A stretch of DNA of 38,810 nucleotides from positions 1 to 38,810 of the forward strand of contig JABDAV010000021.1 of assembly GCA_013289015.1 (NCBI GenBank). Direction: 5' to 3'. The translations under genes were made by a program, and so were the position numbers. The stretch's first letter is position 1, and every line of letters begins with the position of its first letter. Source of the DNA: Bacteroidota bacterium (GTDB lineage Bacteria > Bacteroidota > Bacteroidia > Chitinophagales > Chitinophagaceae). The notes beneath the pieces are model-generated. The model was not told the origin of the DNA. It did not search any database and saw only the letters and a program-made list of their open reading frames with translations. Below, in pieces: positions 7,252 to 15,719 of this stretch.

Positions 7252-9777
7252 TTATGCAGCTGCTTTAACAGTTTTTCTTTTAAAAAAGATAAGGTTCAAT
7301 ACATCTGCTGTTATAATATAAGCCAGCACAATGCCTGTAATTATGAACAATAGTTTTTCTGGCGGCACAACAAAGCCCAAAGCAGATGCAAATGGTGATA
7401 ACGGCAATGTAATGGTTATTATAAATGCGATAAGCGATAGAATGATAAGCCCCTTGCCAGGCATGCTTCGCCATAACATTTTATGGGTGCGCACTACAAA
7501 TAAAATAAGCAGCTCTGTAAATACTGATTCGAGAAACCAACCTGTTTGAAACAATGCTTCATGGCCTTCATGTAATTTAAAAAGAGCATAAAAAGTTATG
7601 AAGTCGAAGAAAGAACTATGTATGCCGAAGATGATCATAAAATTTCTGAGCTGGCTTATATTCCATTTCTGCGGATAGTTCAATTGTTCTTTATCTACAT
7701 TATCTGATGCGATAGCCATGTATGGAAAATCAGTAACAAAATTGGCAAGCAGGATCTGCTGCGGCAACATAGGCAAGAAAGATAAAATAATAGAAGCGCC
7801 TGCCATACTGAACATATTGCCGAAGGTTGCACTGGTGCTTATATATAAATATTTAATGGTATTTAAAAATGTCTTCCTGCCCTCAATTATACCATTGGTT
7901 AAAACACTAAGATCTTTTTCAAGCAGCACTATAGCTGCAGCTTCTTTGGCAATATCAACCGCATTATTTATAGAAATGCCAACATCTGCAGCATTGATGG
8001 CGTTCACATCATTGATGCCGTCGCCCATATATGCCACAACATTGCCTGCTTTTTTAAAAGCCTTGATGATATTTTCTTTTTGTTGCGGTTCTATTTCTGC
8101 AAATACATTTACACCGGTAACTTTTTTCGACAGTTCATCTGCTGTAAGGTTTTGTGTCTCTTCACCCGACAATACCTGTATATTTTGTAAACCGATCTGT
8201 TGCGCTGTATAAGCTGCTATCAATTTATTGTCGCCCGTTATCATGATCAGGTCAACGCCAATATTTTTTAAAGATTTTATTTCATCTGCAATGTCCTGTT
8301 TAGGTGGATCAGATAACAATACAAAGCCTGCAAATATCATTTGTGATTCATCGGCGATAGTTAGGTTGGCTGATGTGCAGGATTTATAAGCCACACCGAT
8401 CATCCTGAAACCCTCGCTGCTTTTTTCTTTATATATAGTTGTTATCTTATCTTTTACATCGTTCAGGTTCACAACAGAACCATCTGCCTGCAACACCTGT
8501 GCACAAACCTGCAGCACATTATTTAATGCCCCCTTTGTTATCAATAATTGTTCTGTCGCGTGCGCAACGCAAATGCTTAATCTTTTGCGGTTAAAATCAT
8601 AAGGTATCTCATTCAGCTTAACATAACCTTCTGCAGAAACGTTTTGCATTTTGGTAAGCGCTTCATCCATCGGGTTTGTAAAACCACTTTCAAAATGTGC
8701 ATTTAAAAAAACGAGTTGTTTGGTGTAACTGTTTTCATTTCCGCTTACATCTATCACTGCATGTACTTCAAGTATGCCTTCTGTAAGTGTGCCTGTTTTA
8801 TCAGAACAAAAAAGATTTACTTCCCCCAGGTTTTGAATGGAGGATAATTTTTTAACGATGACTTTCTGGTGTGCCATTCTTTTAGCACCGTGCGACATGG
8901 CGATAGTCATAATAGCAGGCAATAACTCCGGCGCCATACCCACTGCCAGCGCTAATCCAAACAATAAAGAATCTATTAATGGCTTGCCCATTAAAATGTT
9001 CGTTAGAAAAATAATACTGCAGATAATGAGCGTGATCTTCATTAAGAAGTAACCGAATTTTTTAATGCCCGCTTCAAACGCTGTTTCCTGTGGCGCCTGC
9101 TGCATACCGGCAGTAATGCCGCCAAACACAGTTTCACTTCCTGTTAAAACAGCAATTGCTTTTGCCTGCCCGCTGATAATATTAGTACCGGCATACAATA
9201 TATTGCTGCGTTGCGACATAGCCGTTGCCTGTGGCAAAACACAAGGCTTTTTTTCTGCAGGCATTGATTCACCTGTAAGCTTCGATTCATTCGCATGCAG
9301 CATTTTACTTTCGATTAAAAGACAATCTGCAGGTACAACATCACCTGCGGCAAAGGTTAATATATCACCGGTAACCACTTCATCAGCGGGAATATCTTTC
9401 GGCACGTCATCCCTTATAACCGTTGCTTTTGTTTTTATAACTGCCAATAATTTTTCAACGGCTTTACTTGCATGCCGCTCCTGTATATAACTTAAAATAC
9501 CGGTAAATAAAAGAATGAAGAGAATAATGAATACATCAGAAGTTTCTTTCAGGAAAGCAGAAAGAATTACCGCCGCAACCAGCAGCAATACCAGCGGGTT
9601 GGTAAACTGCGACAGGAATAATTTTACATCCTGCAGTAAGGGTGATTGTTTTTTTTGACCGCTGCGCATTGCAGCCAGTTTTTGTGCAGCCTGTTGAGAG
9701 GTTAAACCACCGGCGCTACAATTGAGATGACCGAATATTTCATCGGTACTGTATTGCCAGAAAGTCTTAATGTCCAT
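7252..9777 (-). CDS. mgtA: Magnesium-translocating P-type ATPase (MgtA/MgtB type)
   Basis: An 841-residue inner-membrane P-type ATPase of the type IIIB group, which uses ATP to import Mg2+. Domains in order: cytoplasmic N-terminus; first helix pair (about 58-100); actuator domain with LTGES (167-171); second helix pair with AVGMAPELLPA, the counterpart of the VGLTPEMLP signature of MgtA; phosphorylation site D326 in SDKTGTLTEG; nucleotide domain; MGDGINDVNAI hinge; and six C-terminal helices. It is about 50-60 residues shorter than the enterobacterial proteins, mainly at the N-terminus. It stands alone on the minus strand. I saw no Mg2+ riboswitch or leader peptide that I could recognise in the 650 bases upstream. 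Confidence 0.93.
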   Translation of the reverse strand: MDIKTFWQYSTDEIFGHLNCSAGGLTSQQAAQKLAAMRSGQKKQSPLLQDVKLFLSQFTNPLVLLLVAAVILSAFLKETSDVFIILFILLFTGILSYIQERHASKAVEKLLAVIKTKATVIRDDVPKDIPADEVVTGDILTFAAGDVVPADCLLIESKMLHANESKLTGESMPAEKKPCVLPQATAMSQRSNILYAGTNIISGQAKAIAVLTGSETVFGGITAGMQQAPQETAFEAGIKKFGYFLMKITLIICSIIFLTNILMGKPLIDSLLFGLALAVGMAPELLPAIMTIAMSHGAKRMAHQKVIVKKLSSIQNLGEVNLFCSDKTGTLTEGILEVHAVIDVSGNENSYTKQLVFLNAHFESGFTNPMDEALTKMQNVSAEGYVKLNEIPYDFNRKRLSICVAHATEQLLITKGALNNVLQVCAQVLQADGSVVNLNDVKDKITTIYKEKSSEGFRMIGVAYKSCTSANLTIADESQMIFAGFVLLSDPPKQDIADEIKSLKNIGVDLIMITGDNKLIAAYTAQQIGLQNIQVLSGEETQNLTADELSKKVTGVNVFAEIEPQQKENIIKAFKKAGNVVAYMGDGINDVNAINAADVGISINNAVDIAKEAAAIVLLEKDLSVLTNGIIEGRKTFLNTIKYLYISTSATFGNMFSMAGASIILSFLPMLPQQILLANFVTDFPYMAIASDNVDKEQLNYPQKWNISQLRNFMIIFGIHSSFFDFITFYALFKLHEGHEALFQTGWFLESVFTELLILFVVRTHKMLWRSMPGKGLIILSLIAFIITITLPLSPFASALGFVVPPEKLLFIITGIVLAYIITADVLNLIFFKRKTVKAAA

Positions 9778-10435
9778 TGAAGAAACGGTATTGAGTGTTT
9801 AAATTATAAAAGCAGTTGCCTTAGCAATATACTTAACAAACTTTATTTCAGGCATTGGTTTGTATGCATACTGAAAATGATAATAGAAAGCATTACAACA
9901 TAACAGATACTGCTACCTGTCTTATCCTGAAAAAACTTTACAGATCAGGATGATGCTATCGAATAAGCTTTATCCGACAAAGGTTTTATGAAGCGGAGAA
10001 GATCATTGAATAAGATAATAACCAAACGTCTTTTCTGCTTTATCTCCTATAATAAAGACTCTGCCAACGGGTTAATATAATTATCCGATATTGTACAGCT
10101 AATTTTCTAAGGCGGGCAAATCACGCCTTTAAACTGCAATGACGCTAAACAGCTAAACATTTTGAAGGGGTTATTCAATTGGGATTGCGCCCTTTTGATA
10201 CCCGGGAATAAGCACCGTTCCTGGTGTGCGGCAATTGAAAACAGTGACAGCAGTCCTATATGTTTGCTGCTGAATAATGATGAAATAATTATGGAGCGAA
10301 CAGGATTTCAGATGAAGGATGCACTTATTGAAGCAATCAACCGAACAGGTGTTGTATAAAGCAAAATATCTTGCATCAAAGCTATGCAGATGAAATTTCC
10401 AACCTTGTTCACCCGCACATGAGGATATCTGTTAA
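9778..10435. other. Intergenic region without a supported gene (about 660 bases)
   Basis: The region separates two minus-strand units and must hold the mgtA promoter. Reading the minus strand, TTG is followed after 18 bases by TAATTTAA about 30 bases before the ATG, a poor match to the -7 box. A 65-residue plus-strand frame (10162-10359) would need a TTG start, has no recognisable domain, and I do not accept it. Confidence 0.5.
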
Positions 10436-11200
10436 TTAATAGATAAATGGAAATATCACTTTTCTTTTTTGGGGATAATCCTGTAAATGCTGATGATTCC
10501 AGTCGTAATGATTTTTTGCCCGTGGTACAAGGTTGGCAAACGTCCAGATCGCAAAAGAAGCTGCGGGCAGGTTCCATGCCATCAATGCAAAGCCCGCCCA
10601 TTCAATGATCTCTCCAAACAAATTGGGAGAAGCAATACATTCAAACAAAAAACCCTTTGGTATTTTATAACCGGTTTCGCCGGATTTTCGTAAACCTATA
10701 AGTATATTATCTGCCCTTAAGTTGATAAACATCCCGGTTATGAACAACAATGCGCCAATTATAAATTTTATGCTTGTCAGCCATGCTGAATCATACTTAT
10801 TAACCGGTGCCAGTTCTGATAAATAATATCCATTGAGTGTTGCATTTACTACATTGAAAAAAACAGCACTGAACACAATAAACAAAGGCATTTTCTTCTG
10901 TGTTGCCTTAATACGCACAGGATAGATAAATGAGCGGTTGAAGTAATGTAATAGCCAACAGGCAAACAATATCCACGCATATGATTGAAATGATCTTGAG
11001 CCAAAACATAAAAAATACAACATGATAAGAAATGAGGGCAATTCCATGATGAACCAGCCCAATTTGTTATTGATCATGGTACCCCATTTTTTGGAGCTAT
11101 GCCTGCCGAACGGAGCTGTTATATAGAACATCATGATGAACACAATAACCGCTATATTGATCCATACCAGGGTAATCATGCGCAGTGTGCTTATATCCAC
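10436..11200 (-). CDS. Steroid 5-alpha-reductase-like (DUF1295-type) membrane enzyme
   Basis: A 254-residue, highly hydrophobic protein with about six membrane helices. The C-terminal half carries the family pattern: GMFINLRADNILIGLRK (about 156-172), then GYKIPKGFLFECIASPNLFGEIIEWAGFAL (two segments, roughly 177-206) and the end motif PRAKNHYDWNHQHLQDYP. This is the NADPH-binding region shared by 3-oxo-5-alpha-steroid 4-dehydrogenases and DUF1295 proteins, which reduce an enone double bond. The substrate is unknown. Start choice: a GTG at 11200 overlaps the SDR stop by ten bases, while an ATG at 11179 would give 247 residues; the overlapping start suggests translational coupling. It is second in a two-gene minus-strand unit with the SDR gene. 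Confidence 0.82.
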   Translation of the reverse strand: MDISTLRMITLVWINIAVIVFIMMFYITAPFGRHSSKKWGTMINNKLGWFIMELPSFLIMLYFLCFGSRSFQSYAWILFACWLLHYFNRSFIYPVRIKATQKKMPLFIVFSAVFFNVVNATLNGYYLSELAPVNKYDSAWLTSIKFIIGALLFITGMFINLRADNILIGLRKSGETGYKIPKGFLFECIASPNLFGEIIEWAGFALMAWNLPAASFAIWTFANLVPRAKNHYDWNHQHLQDYPQKRKVIFPFIY

Positions 11201-12198
11201 TTCAGATCATTTTTATTATTTGAAAAATGCCAGTCATAAAAATCACGGATGCTATCGGCCAGTGGCCTGCATTGGTGATCAAACTCTGTTGCGGCTTTTG
11301 AAGTATCCATATTTGGATGCCCGTTCTTTAATGCATCAATAGATTCGATCGTATACAAAGGCGCCGCTTTCATCAGCCTGCTATACCATTGTACAAAAGG
11401 CAAAACAGCTTTCAACATTTTATAGGGAACTGTTGTAGTGGGCGTTTTAATACCTGTTGCTGTTGTAATGCAGTTGGCAAATGCATTCATCGTATAATAT
11501 TTGCCTGCCAGCAAATACACTTCCTTATCGCGCGCTTTTTCAATGGAATTGATAATGGAATTACAAACATCCCGCACATCAATAAAATTATAACCACCTT
11601 GTGGTAATATGGAAATTTTGCGATGATAAAAATCAAGCAATGCCTTACCCGGTTCAGATGGCTTGAAATCATACGGACCGATTACAGAACTTAACCTTAA
11701 TACAACGGTTTCAATTTGCCGGCTTAATTCGCTTCCCAGCATTATGTGTTCTGCTTCTGCTTTTGAGTGATCATACGCATAATCTTTTGATGTTTTGTAA
11801 AGCCTTGTTTCATTAAAAGGAATATTGTGCGGCAATTCGTTTACAGCATGCGTACTGCTGATGTGGATGATCTTTTTAAGCCCCTTTTCAACAGCGGTTT
11901 CCAGCACCAGTGCCGGGCCTTTTGTATTGGTTTCAAATACAATACCGGTTGGGTCGCCATGTATGCTGATGACGGCTGCGCAATGGATAACAATATTGCA
12001 ATCCTGTAACAGTCTGCGCAGGTCATCTTTATTCAACACATCACCTTGTATCAATGCTGCATTGATGCCTTGCAGGCTTTTATTATAGTGGTGATACAAT
12101 GCCTTTACAGGGAAGCCTTTGGCTGCAAGCATTCTGCACAATACATTCCCTACATGCCCGCCTGCTCCGGTAACAGCTATTTTGTATATCCTTTGCAT
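11191..12198 (-). CDS. Extended short-chain dehydrogenase (3-beta-HSD / epimerase-like)
   Basis: The 335-residue protein starts with the Rossmann motif VTGAGGHVG (9-17), followed by a DVLNKDDL segment. VIHCAAVISIHGD is a NAD-binding loop of the 3-beta-hydroxysteroid-dehydrogenase/dihydroflavonol-reductase branch. The catalytic YxxxK is in YAYDHSKAEAE, with HISSTHAV upstream giving the Ser. The chain ends with a substrate domain typical of extended SDRs. It should oxidise or reduce a hydroxyl/keto group with NAD(P). Its stop overlaps the start of the 5-alpha-reductase-like gene, so the two probably act on one substrate, perhaps a sterol, triterpenoid or other polycyclic or enone lipid. That joint role is inferred only from family and context. 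Confidence 0.8.
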   Translation of the reverse strand: MQRIYKIAVTGAGGHVGNVLCRMLAAKGFPVKALYHHYNKSLQGINAALIQGDVLNKDDLRRLLQDCNIVIHCAAVISIHGDPTGIVFETNTKGPALVLETAVEKGLKKIIHISSTHAVNELPHNIPFNETRLYKTSKDYAYDHSKAEAEHIMLGSELSRQIETVVLRLSSVIGPYDFKPSEPGKALLDFYHRKISILPQGGYNFIDVRDVCNSIINSIEKARDKEVYLLAGKYYTMNAFANCITTATGIKTPTTTVPYKMLKAVLPFVQWYSRLMKAAPLYTIESIDALKNGHPNMDTSKAATEFDHQCRPLADSIRDFYDWHFSNNKNDLKWI

Positions 12199-12876
12199 GA
12201 GGTTTGAAAATAAGCAAATTCAACATGCAAATGCATTTCTTCACATTTATGAAAAAGCACAGGCGCATACCCGTACAGATGTCCTCAATAAGATCTTTCC
12301 AAAATAATTTAACTACGGAGCACTTAAAGGCTGAAATGCTTATGCAGGATGTGAGTATTTATAAAATAAATTCTGCAGTGATGGCATGTGAATCTATGTA
12401 ATGTAAAATAATTATCTATAATCCGTTGCTGAGTTAATTTAAGAGATAAAACATGAATGATGTTTGGCTATTTCAGGACTATACAAAGAAAACTCCGCCA
12501 AGCTTATCTCTCCGCTATTTCCTCGATCTATTGGATCGAAGAAATACCGGGTTTATTTCGGTTATTTTTCGTCGAAATGAACTACCGGGTAAACGCGAGA
12601 CAGGCAATTAATAAATAAAATAATCAATACAGCCTGTAGTTATACAGCTATCATTTTTTACAGACCAATAGTAAAAAAATGTCTTTCAATTTTTAGCTTC
12701 GTTTAGCTTCCCATGTAGCTGTGCAAAAAATTCCGCCAGGAGGTTATCTATAATTATTTCATCGCTGATCTTCTTCAGACGCCTGTTGTTGAAACAACAG
12801 CAATAGAGAGAGAAAATTCTCATCCCTGGTATAGAATTTCTTTTTATATTGCTCCCGCCAAAACAACTACCCTTAT
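12199..12876. other. Intergenic region between divergent units (about 680 bases)
   Basis: It holds the divergent promoters of the SDR unit and the TPR unit and a strong hairpin at 12516-12546. An ATG at 12453 opens a 52-residue frame (ends 12611) that runs straight through the hairpin and has no known domain. A 76-residue minus-strand frame (12686-12916) overlaps the start of the TPR gene and is not accepted. Confidence 0.5.
12516..12546. repeat. Long inverted repeat (hairpin)
   Basis: Arms of 13 bases (TATTTCCTCGATC and GATCGAAGAAATA) pair with a single C/A mismatch around a five-base loop. The octamer TACCGGGT then occurs twice just downstream, at about 12545 and 12583. It could be an RNA structure, a protein site or a mobile-element trace. 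Confidence 0.6.
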
Positions 12877-13917
12877 ATGCAAGATATTCAAACCAACGAA
12901 ACTGCTTTGCCTGCAAAGCCTTGCCTTAATTGTGGAAATCCCGATGTTGTAAAAGATGTACCAAATGCTCTGTGCGCCGTTTGCAGAAATGCTGCCATAA
13001 GGTTTCCCATTCCCATATGGGTAAAGCTATTTGGCGGAGGCATTTTATTGTTGATGATCTTTTCGCTTATCAACCTGCCCGCAAGCCTTACAATAGGTCT
13101 TTGCCTTGAAAGAGGCATAGCGGCAGAACAGCAACATAAATTTGTTACCGCGCAGCGCTATTTTACACAGGCTGTAAAGCTTGACTCTGCCAATACAGAA
13201 GCGAACGAACATTTAATAATAGCGACCTACTACAACAATGATTTGGTCACATTTTTACAGAGTGGAAACCGCATTGCAAATAAAACACTGGATGATGATG
13301 AACTGCTGGGCAGGGTGAATGCGCTGGCTGCGAAAACCGGTTATTATTTTGCCTCAGATAGTTTTTATACCATAGAAAAGGCATATGCTTCAGCAGATGC
13401 AATACCCGACAGTGTGTATATAAACTATATTAAAAATAATAACGATAACCTGTACGAACAAACAATGTTCGCTTCCACGCTTTTTGATCATAAAGATTAC
13501 CGGCGCTGCGACAGCCTTTGCCACATTATTTTGAATACAGATGATGAGAATTTTTCCGCATTGACTTTAATGGGTTCTGCCAAGCGTTTTGAAAACCAGG
13601 CAGACAGTGCTGTATATTATTGCAACAGGATACTTTATATGAATAATGAATCCGGTTATGCAGGTTGTTTAAAAGCAAGAGCTTTATTGAAGCTTAAACG
13701 AAATGATGAAGCACTGAAAATAGTTATGGATTGTAAGCAGGCTGACAGTACAAATGCCTATATACTGGCAACACTTGCACTGGTATATCATTTCAATAAT
13801 GACATTGCAAAAAGAGATGCAGTGCTGCACCAGGCGGAAAGAATGAATACCGATTCAACTGCCACAGAAATATTTCAGTATGTATATGATGTAATCAACA
13901 ATAAGGAATCACTCTAA
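12877..13917 (+). CDS. Membrane-anchored TPR protein with an N-terminal zinc ribbon
   Basis: The 346-residue protein has two CxxC pairs (C16-C19 and C33-C36) about 14 residues apart, which is the layout of a small zinc ribbon. One membrane helix follows (about 47-72). The rest is made of tetratricopeptide-like helical pairs, for example GIAAEQQHKFVTAQRYFTQA, DHKDYRRCDSLCHIIL and LLKLKRNDEALKIV. The zinc ribbon would be cytoplasmic and the TPR part outside if the helix inserts in the usual way, but topology is uncertain. TPR repeats usually mediate protein contacts. Ten bases separate it from the HExxH membrane protein, and a lipoprotein gene follows, so the three genes probably form one operon and may form one envelope complex. 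I recognise no specific family. Confidence 0.7.
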   Translation: MQDIQTNETALPAKPCLNCGNPDVVKDVPNALCAVCRNAAIRFPIPIWVKLFGGGILLLMIFSLINLPASLTIGLCLERGIAAEQQHKFVTAQRYFTQAVKLDSANTEANEHLIIATYYNNDLVTFLQSGNRIANKTLDDDELLGRVNALAAKTGYYFASDSFYTIEKAYASADAIPDSVYINYIKNNNDNLYEQTMFASTLFDHKDYRRCDSLCHIILNTDDENFSALTLMGSAKRFENQADSAVYYCNRILYMNNESGYAGCLKARALLKLKRNDEALKIVMDCKQADSTNAYILATLALVYHFNNDIAKRDAVLHQAERMNTDSTATEIFQYVYDVINNKESL

Positions 13918-13927
13918 AACCATATCT

Positions 13928-14461
13928 ATGTTCTTCGTTCCTGGTATAGCCATTACCATTCTTACTTTTCCCGGTGTTATAGTGCATGAACTGGCGCACC
14001 AGCTTTTCTGCCGCTGGTTTAAAGTGCCGGTGTTTAAAGTGGTGTATTTCCAGCCAAAGAATCCTGCAGGCTATGTATTGCATGAAGTGCCGCAACGCAA
14101 ATGGCAAACTATTATGATCAGTACAGGTCCCTTTTTTGTAAATACTATTTTGGGTGCTATCATAGCAATGCCCGCCGCATTGCCGGTATTCCGGTTTAAT
14201 AGCGGCAATTTTGGGGATTACCTGCTTATATATCTGGGCGTATCTATTGCCATGCATGCATTCCCCAGCACAGGCGATGCACAAAGCATTATTGCGGTAA
14301 TGAAAAATGCTTCTGCGCCCTGGTGGCTGAAGGTCATTGGCTGGCCTGTAGTGGGTTTGATCTATATAGGTTCACTTGGCAGTTTTTTCTGGCTCGACCT
14401 GTTTTATGGAATTGCGGTTGCAGCCGGTATTCCGAACTTGGTATTATGGATAATGCGGTAA
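13928..14461 (+). CDS. Site-2-protease-like (M50-type) membrane zincin
   Basis: A 177-residue membrane protein with four to five helices. The first helix carries an HExxH motif in VIVHELAHQLFCRWF (H20, E21, H24). Near residues 110-117, HAFPSTGDAQ places an Asp (D117) after a Pro, similar to the NPxPxxDG element that supplies the third zinc ligand in site-2 proteases. This pattern suggests an intramembrane or membrane-embedded metallopeptidase of the M50 or DUF3267-like group, although the canonical Asn and Gly of the second motif are absent. It lies ten bases after the TPR gene and 22 bases before a lipoprotein gene. These neighbours are candidate substrates or partners, but the substrate is unknown. 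Confidence 0.68.
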   Translation: MFFVPGIAITILTFPGVIVHELAHQLFCRWFKVPVFKVVYFQPKNPAGYVLHEVPQRKWQTIMISTGPFFVNTILGAIIAMPAALPVFRFNSGNFGDYLLIYLGVSIAMHAFPSTGDAQSIIAVMKNASAPWWLKVIGWPVVGLIYIGSLGSFFWLDLFYGIAVAAGIPNLVLWIMR

Positions 14462-14483
14462 CTTTTATCTTAACCAAAATGAT

Positions 14484-14930
14484 ATGAAAAATTTTATCCT
14501 TACAGTTGCTGTGATGCTTGCATTGCTTGTACAGGCCTGCACTATTACCACCACGAAAGAAAAACAACCTGTGTTCACCACCGGCACAGACAGTATTGCT
14601 GCCGCACTTAACCGCATAGCAGTATGTGAAAATTTTCATTTGAACGGGTCTGATATTACCACCAACGGTAAAGAGGAAGCCGAGCTGGAAATTGATGTCA
14701 TTAACGGGAAAAATATCCCTGCTGATGATGCGGCGATGATCTCTCTGGCAAGAGCAATTGCTTTGCAGGTGAAACAATTTTTAGCAGATAAGAATGCCTA
14801 TAAAAGCTATAAGGTTTTATTTGTACACCAGGCAGAAGTATATGGTGTTACCAAAAGTGAATCACGTGGCAGGATATTTACCAACCAGGAGCTAACGGAA
14901 CCGGCGACGCAGGCTGTTAAAGCCATATAA
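14484..14930 (+). CDS. Lipoprotein of unknown function
   Basis: The 148-residue product has a clear lipoprotein signal (MKNFILTVAVMLALLVQAC, Cys 19) followed by a Thr-rich linker. The mature part mixes helices and strands (NGKEEAELEIDVINGKNIP, DDAAMISLARAIALQVKQF) and ends with SRGRIFTNQEL. I do not recognise a family. It is the last gene of the TPR / M50-like / lipoprotein row; a perfect hairpin follows 18 bases after the stop. Confidence 0.65.
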   Translation: MKNFILTVAVMLALLVQACTITTTKEKQPVFTTGTDSIAAALNRIAVCENFHLNGSDITTNGKEEAELEIDVINGKNIPADDAAMISLARAIALQVKQFLADKNAYKSYKVLFVHQAEVYGVTKSESRGRIFTNQELTEPATQAVKAI

Positions 14931-14948
14931 GCTTTCCGGTCAGGCATG

Positions 14949-14967
14949 GTCTCGCGCATGGCGAGAC
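14949..14967 (+). terminator. Hairpin after the lipoprotein gene (likely terminator)
   Basis: Perfect seven-base arms GTCTCGC and GCGAGAC around GCATG. A T-run (TTTTTTG) follows only after about 15 bases, so termination is plausible but not canonical. Confidence 0.5.
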
Positions 14968-15079
14968 GAAACTTGACAGTGATTTTTTGTTGAATAGATG
15001 CTGGGAATTTTTAATACTGCCGGTAGCATTATTAATTTATTTATGCCGCATCAAAAAAGCCTTGGTTTAATTTTACTTC

Positions 15080-15640
15080 ATGGCAACGAAAATTTATACA
15101 AAAACCGGCGATACAGGCAAAACCTCATTGATCGGTGGCACCAGGGTTTTAAAAAGCGATACCCGCATAGAAACATATGGTACGGTTGATGAGTTAAATT
15201 CCTATATAGGATTGGTAACTGATTATACACCCGATGAACACCAGCAGAGTATTTTAAAAAAAGTTCAGGATCGCTTATTTGTAATAGGTTCTTCTCTTGC
15301 CTGCGATCCCGGTAAAGAAACAGGCATGCATATTCCTGATCTGAACGAAGACGATGTGCTGTTGCTTGAAAAAGAAATTGACAGTATGAATGAAAAGCTT
15401 CCTGCAATGAAAAATTTTATTCTGCCTGGTGGCCACGCAGCGGTTTCTTCTACGCATATTGCGCGTTGCGTATGCAGAAGAACAGAGCGTTTATGCGTAA
15501 ACATGCAGCAACATGAACTATTTGTTGAGCCGCTTATCATAAAATATTTAAACCGGTTAAGCGATTACCTTTTTGTATTGGCGCGCTTTACCGCACAGGA
15601 GTTACACGTTGCTGAAGTGATATGGAAAGGAAGAAGATAA
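15080..15640 (+). CDS. Cob(I)yrinic acid a,c-diamide adenosyltransferase, PduO type
   Basis: Transfers the adenosyl group of ATP to cob(I)alamin or its precursor to make the coenzyme B12 form. The 186-residue length is normal for the trimeric PduO-type helix-bundle family. The ATP-binding N-terminus TKTGDTGKTSLIGG (7-20) is intact, as are VDELNSYIG (36-44), the Arg/Glu-rich helix ARCVCRRTERLCV (about 127-139) and LNRLSDYLFVLARF near the end, all characteristic. The ATG at 15080 is the only one that gives the conserved start. No cobalamin-synthesis genes are nearby, so the gene probably serves scavenging or a B12-dependent enzyme encoded elsewhere. Confidence 0.92.
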   Translation: MATKIYTKTGDTGKTSLIGGTRVLKSDTRIETYGTVDELNSYIGLVTDYTPDEHQQSILKKVQDRLFVIGSSLACDPGKETGMHIPDLNEDDVLLLEKEIDSMNEKLPAMKNFILPGGHAAVSSTHIARCVCRRTERLCVNMQQHELFVEPLIIKYLNRLSDYLFVLARFTAQELHVAEVIWKGRR

Positions 15641-15686
15641 TTCAGCGCGGGTGGTAGCTATTATCAAACCTTAACGCTTCTTTAAA

Positions 15687-15715
15687 TTGAAATGTGGTTT
15701 GGAAAATTAGATTTG
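15687..15715 (+). promoter_or_regulatory. Candidate promoter (TTG-N18-TAGATTTG) abutting a start codon
   Basis: TAGATTTG (15708-15715) exactly fits TAnnTTTG, with TTG 18 bases upstream. The final G is five bases before the ATG at 15720, so the transcript would have almost no leader. Confidence 0.45.
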
Positions 15716-15719
15716 TACA

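Noticed and set aside
9778-9900. Mg2+ riboswitch upstream of the MgtA-type gene
   Set aside because: I could not draw an M-box-like or mgtA-leader-like fold on the minus strand; only a weak promoter-like match was seen.
10162-10359. 65-residue plus-strand frame starting at TTG
   Set aside because: No family, no ATG, no ribosome-binding context; it lies between two minus-strand units.
12453-12611. 52-residue plus-strand gene
   Set aside because: The frame runs through a strong hairpin, has no domain, and the hairpin explains the sequence constraint better.
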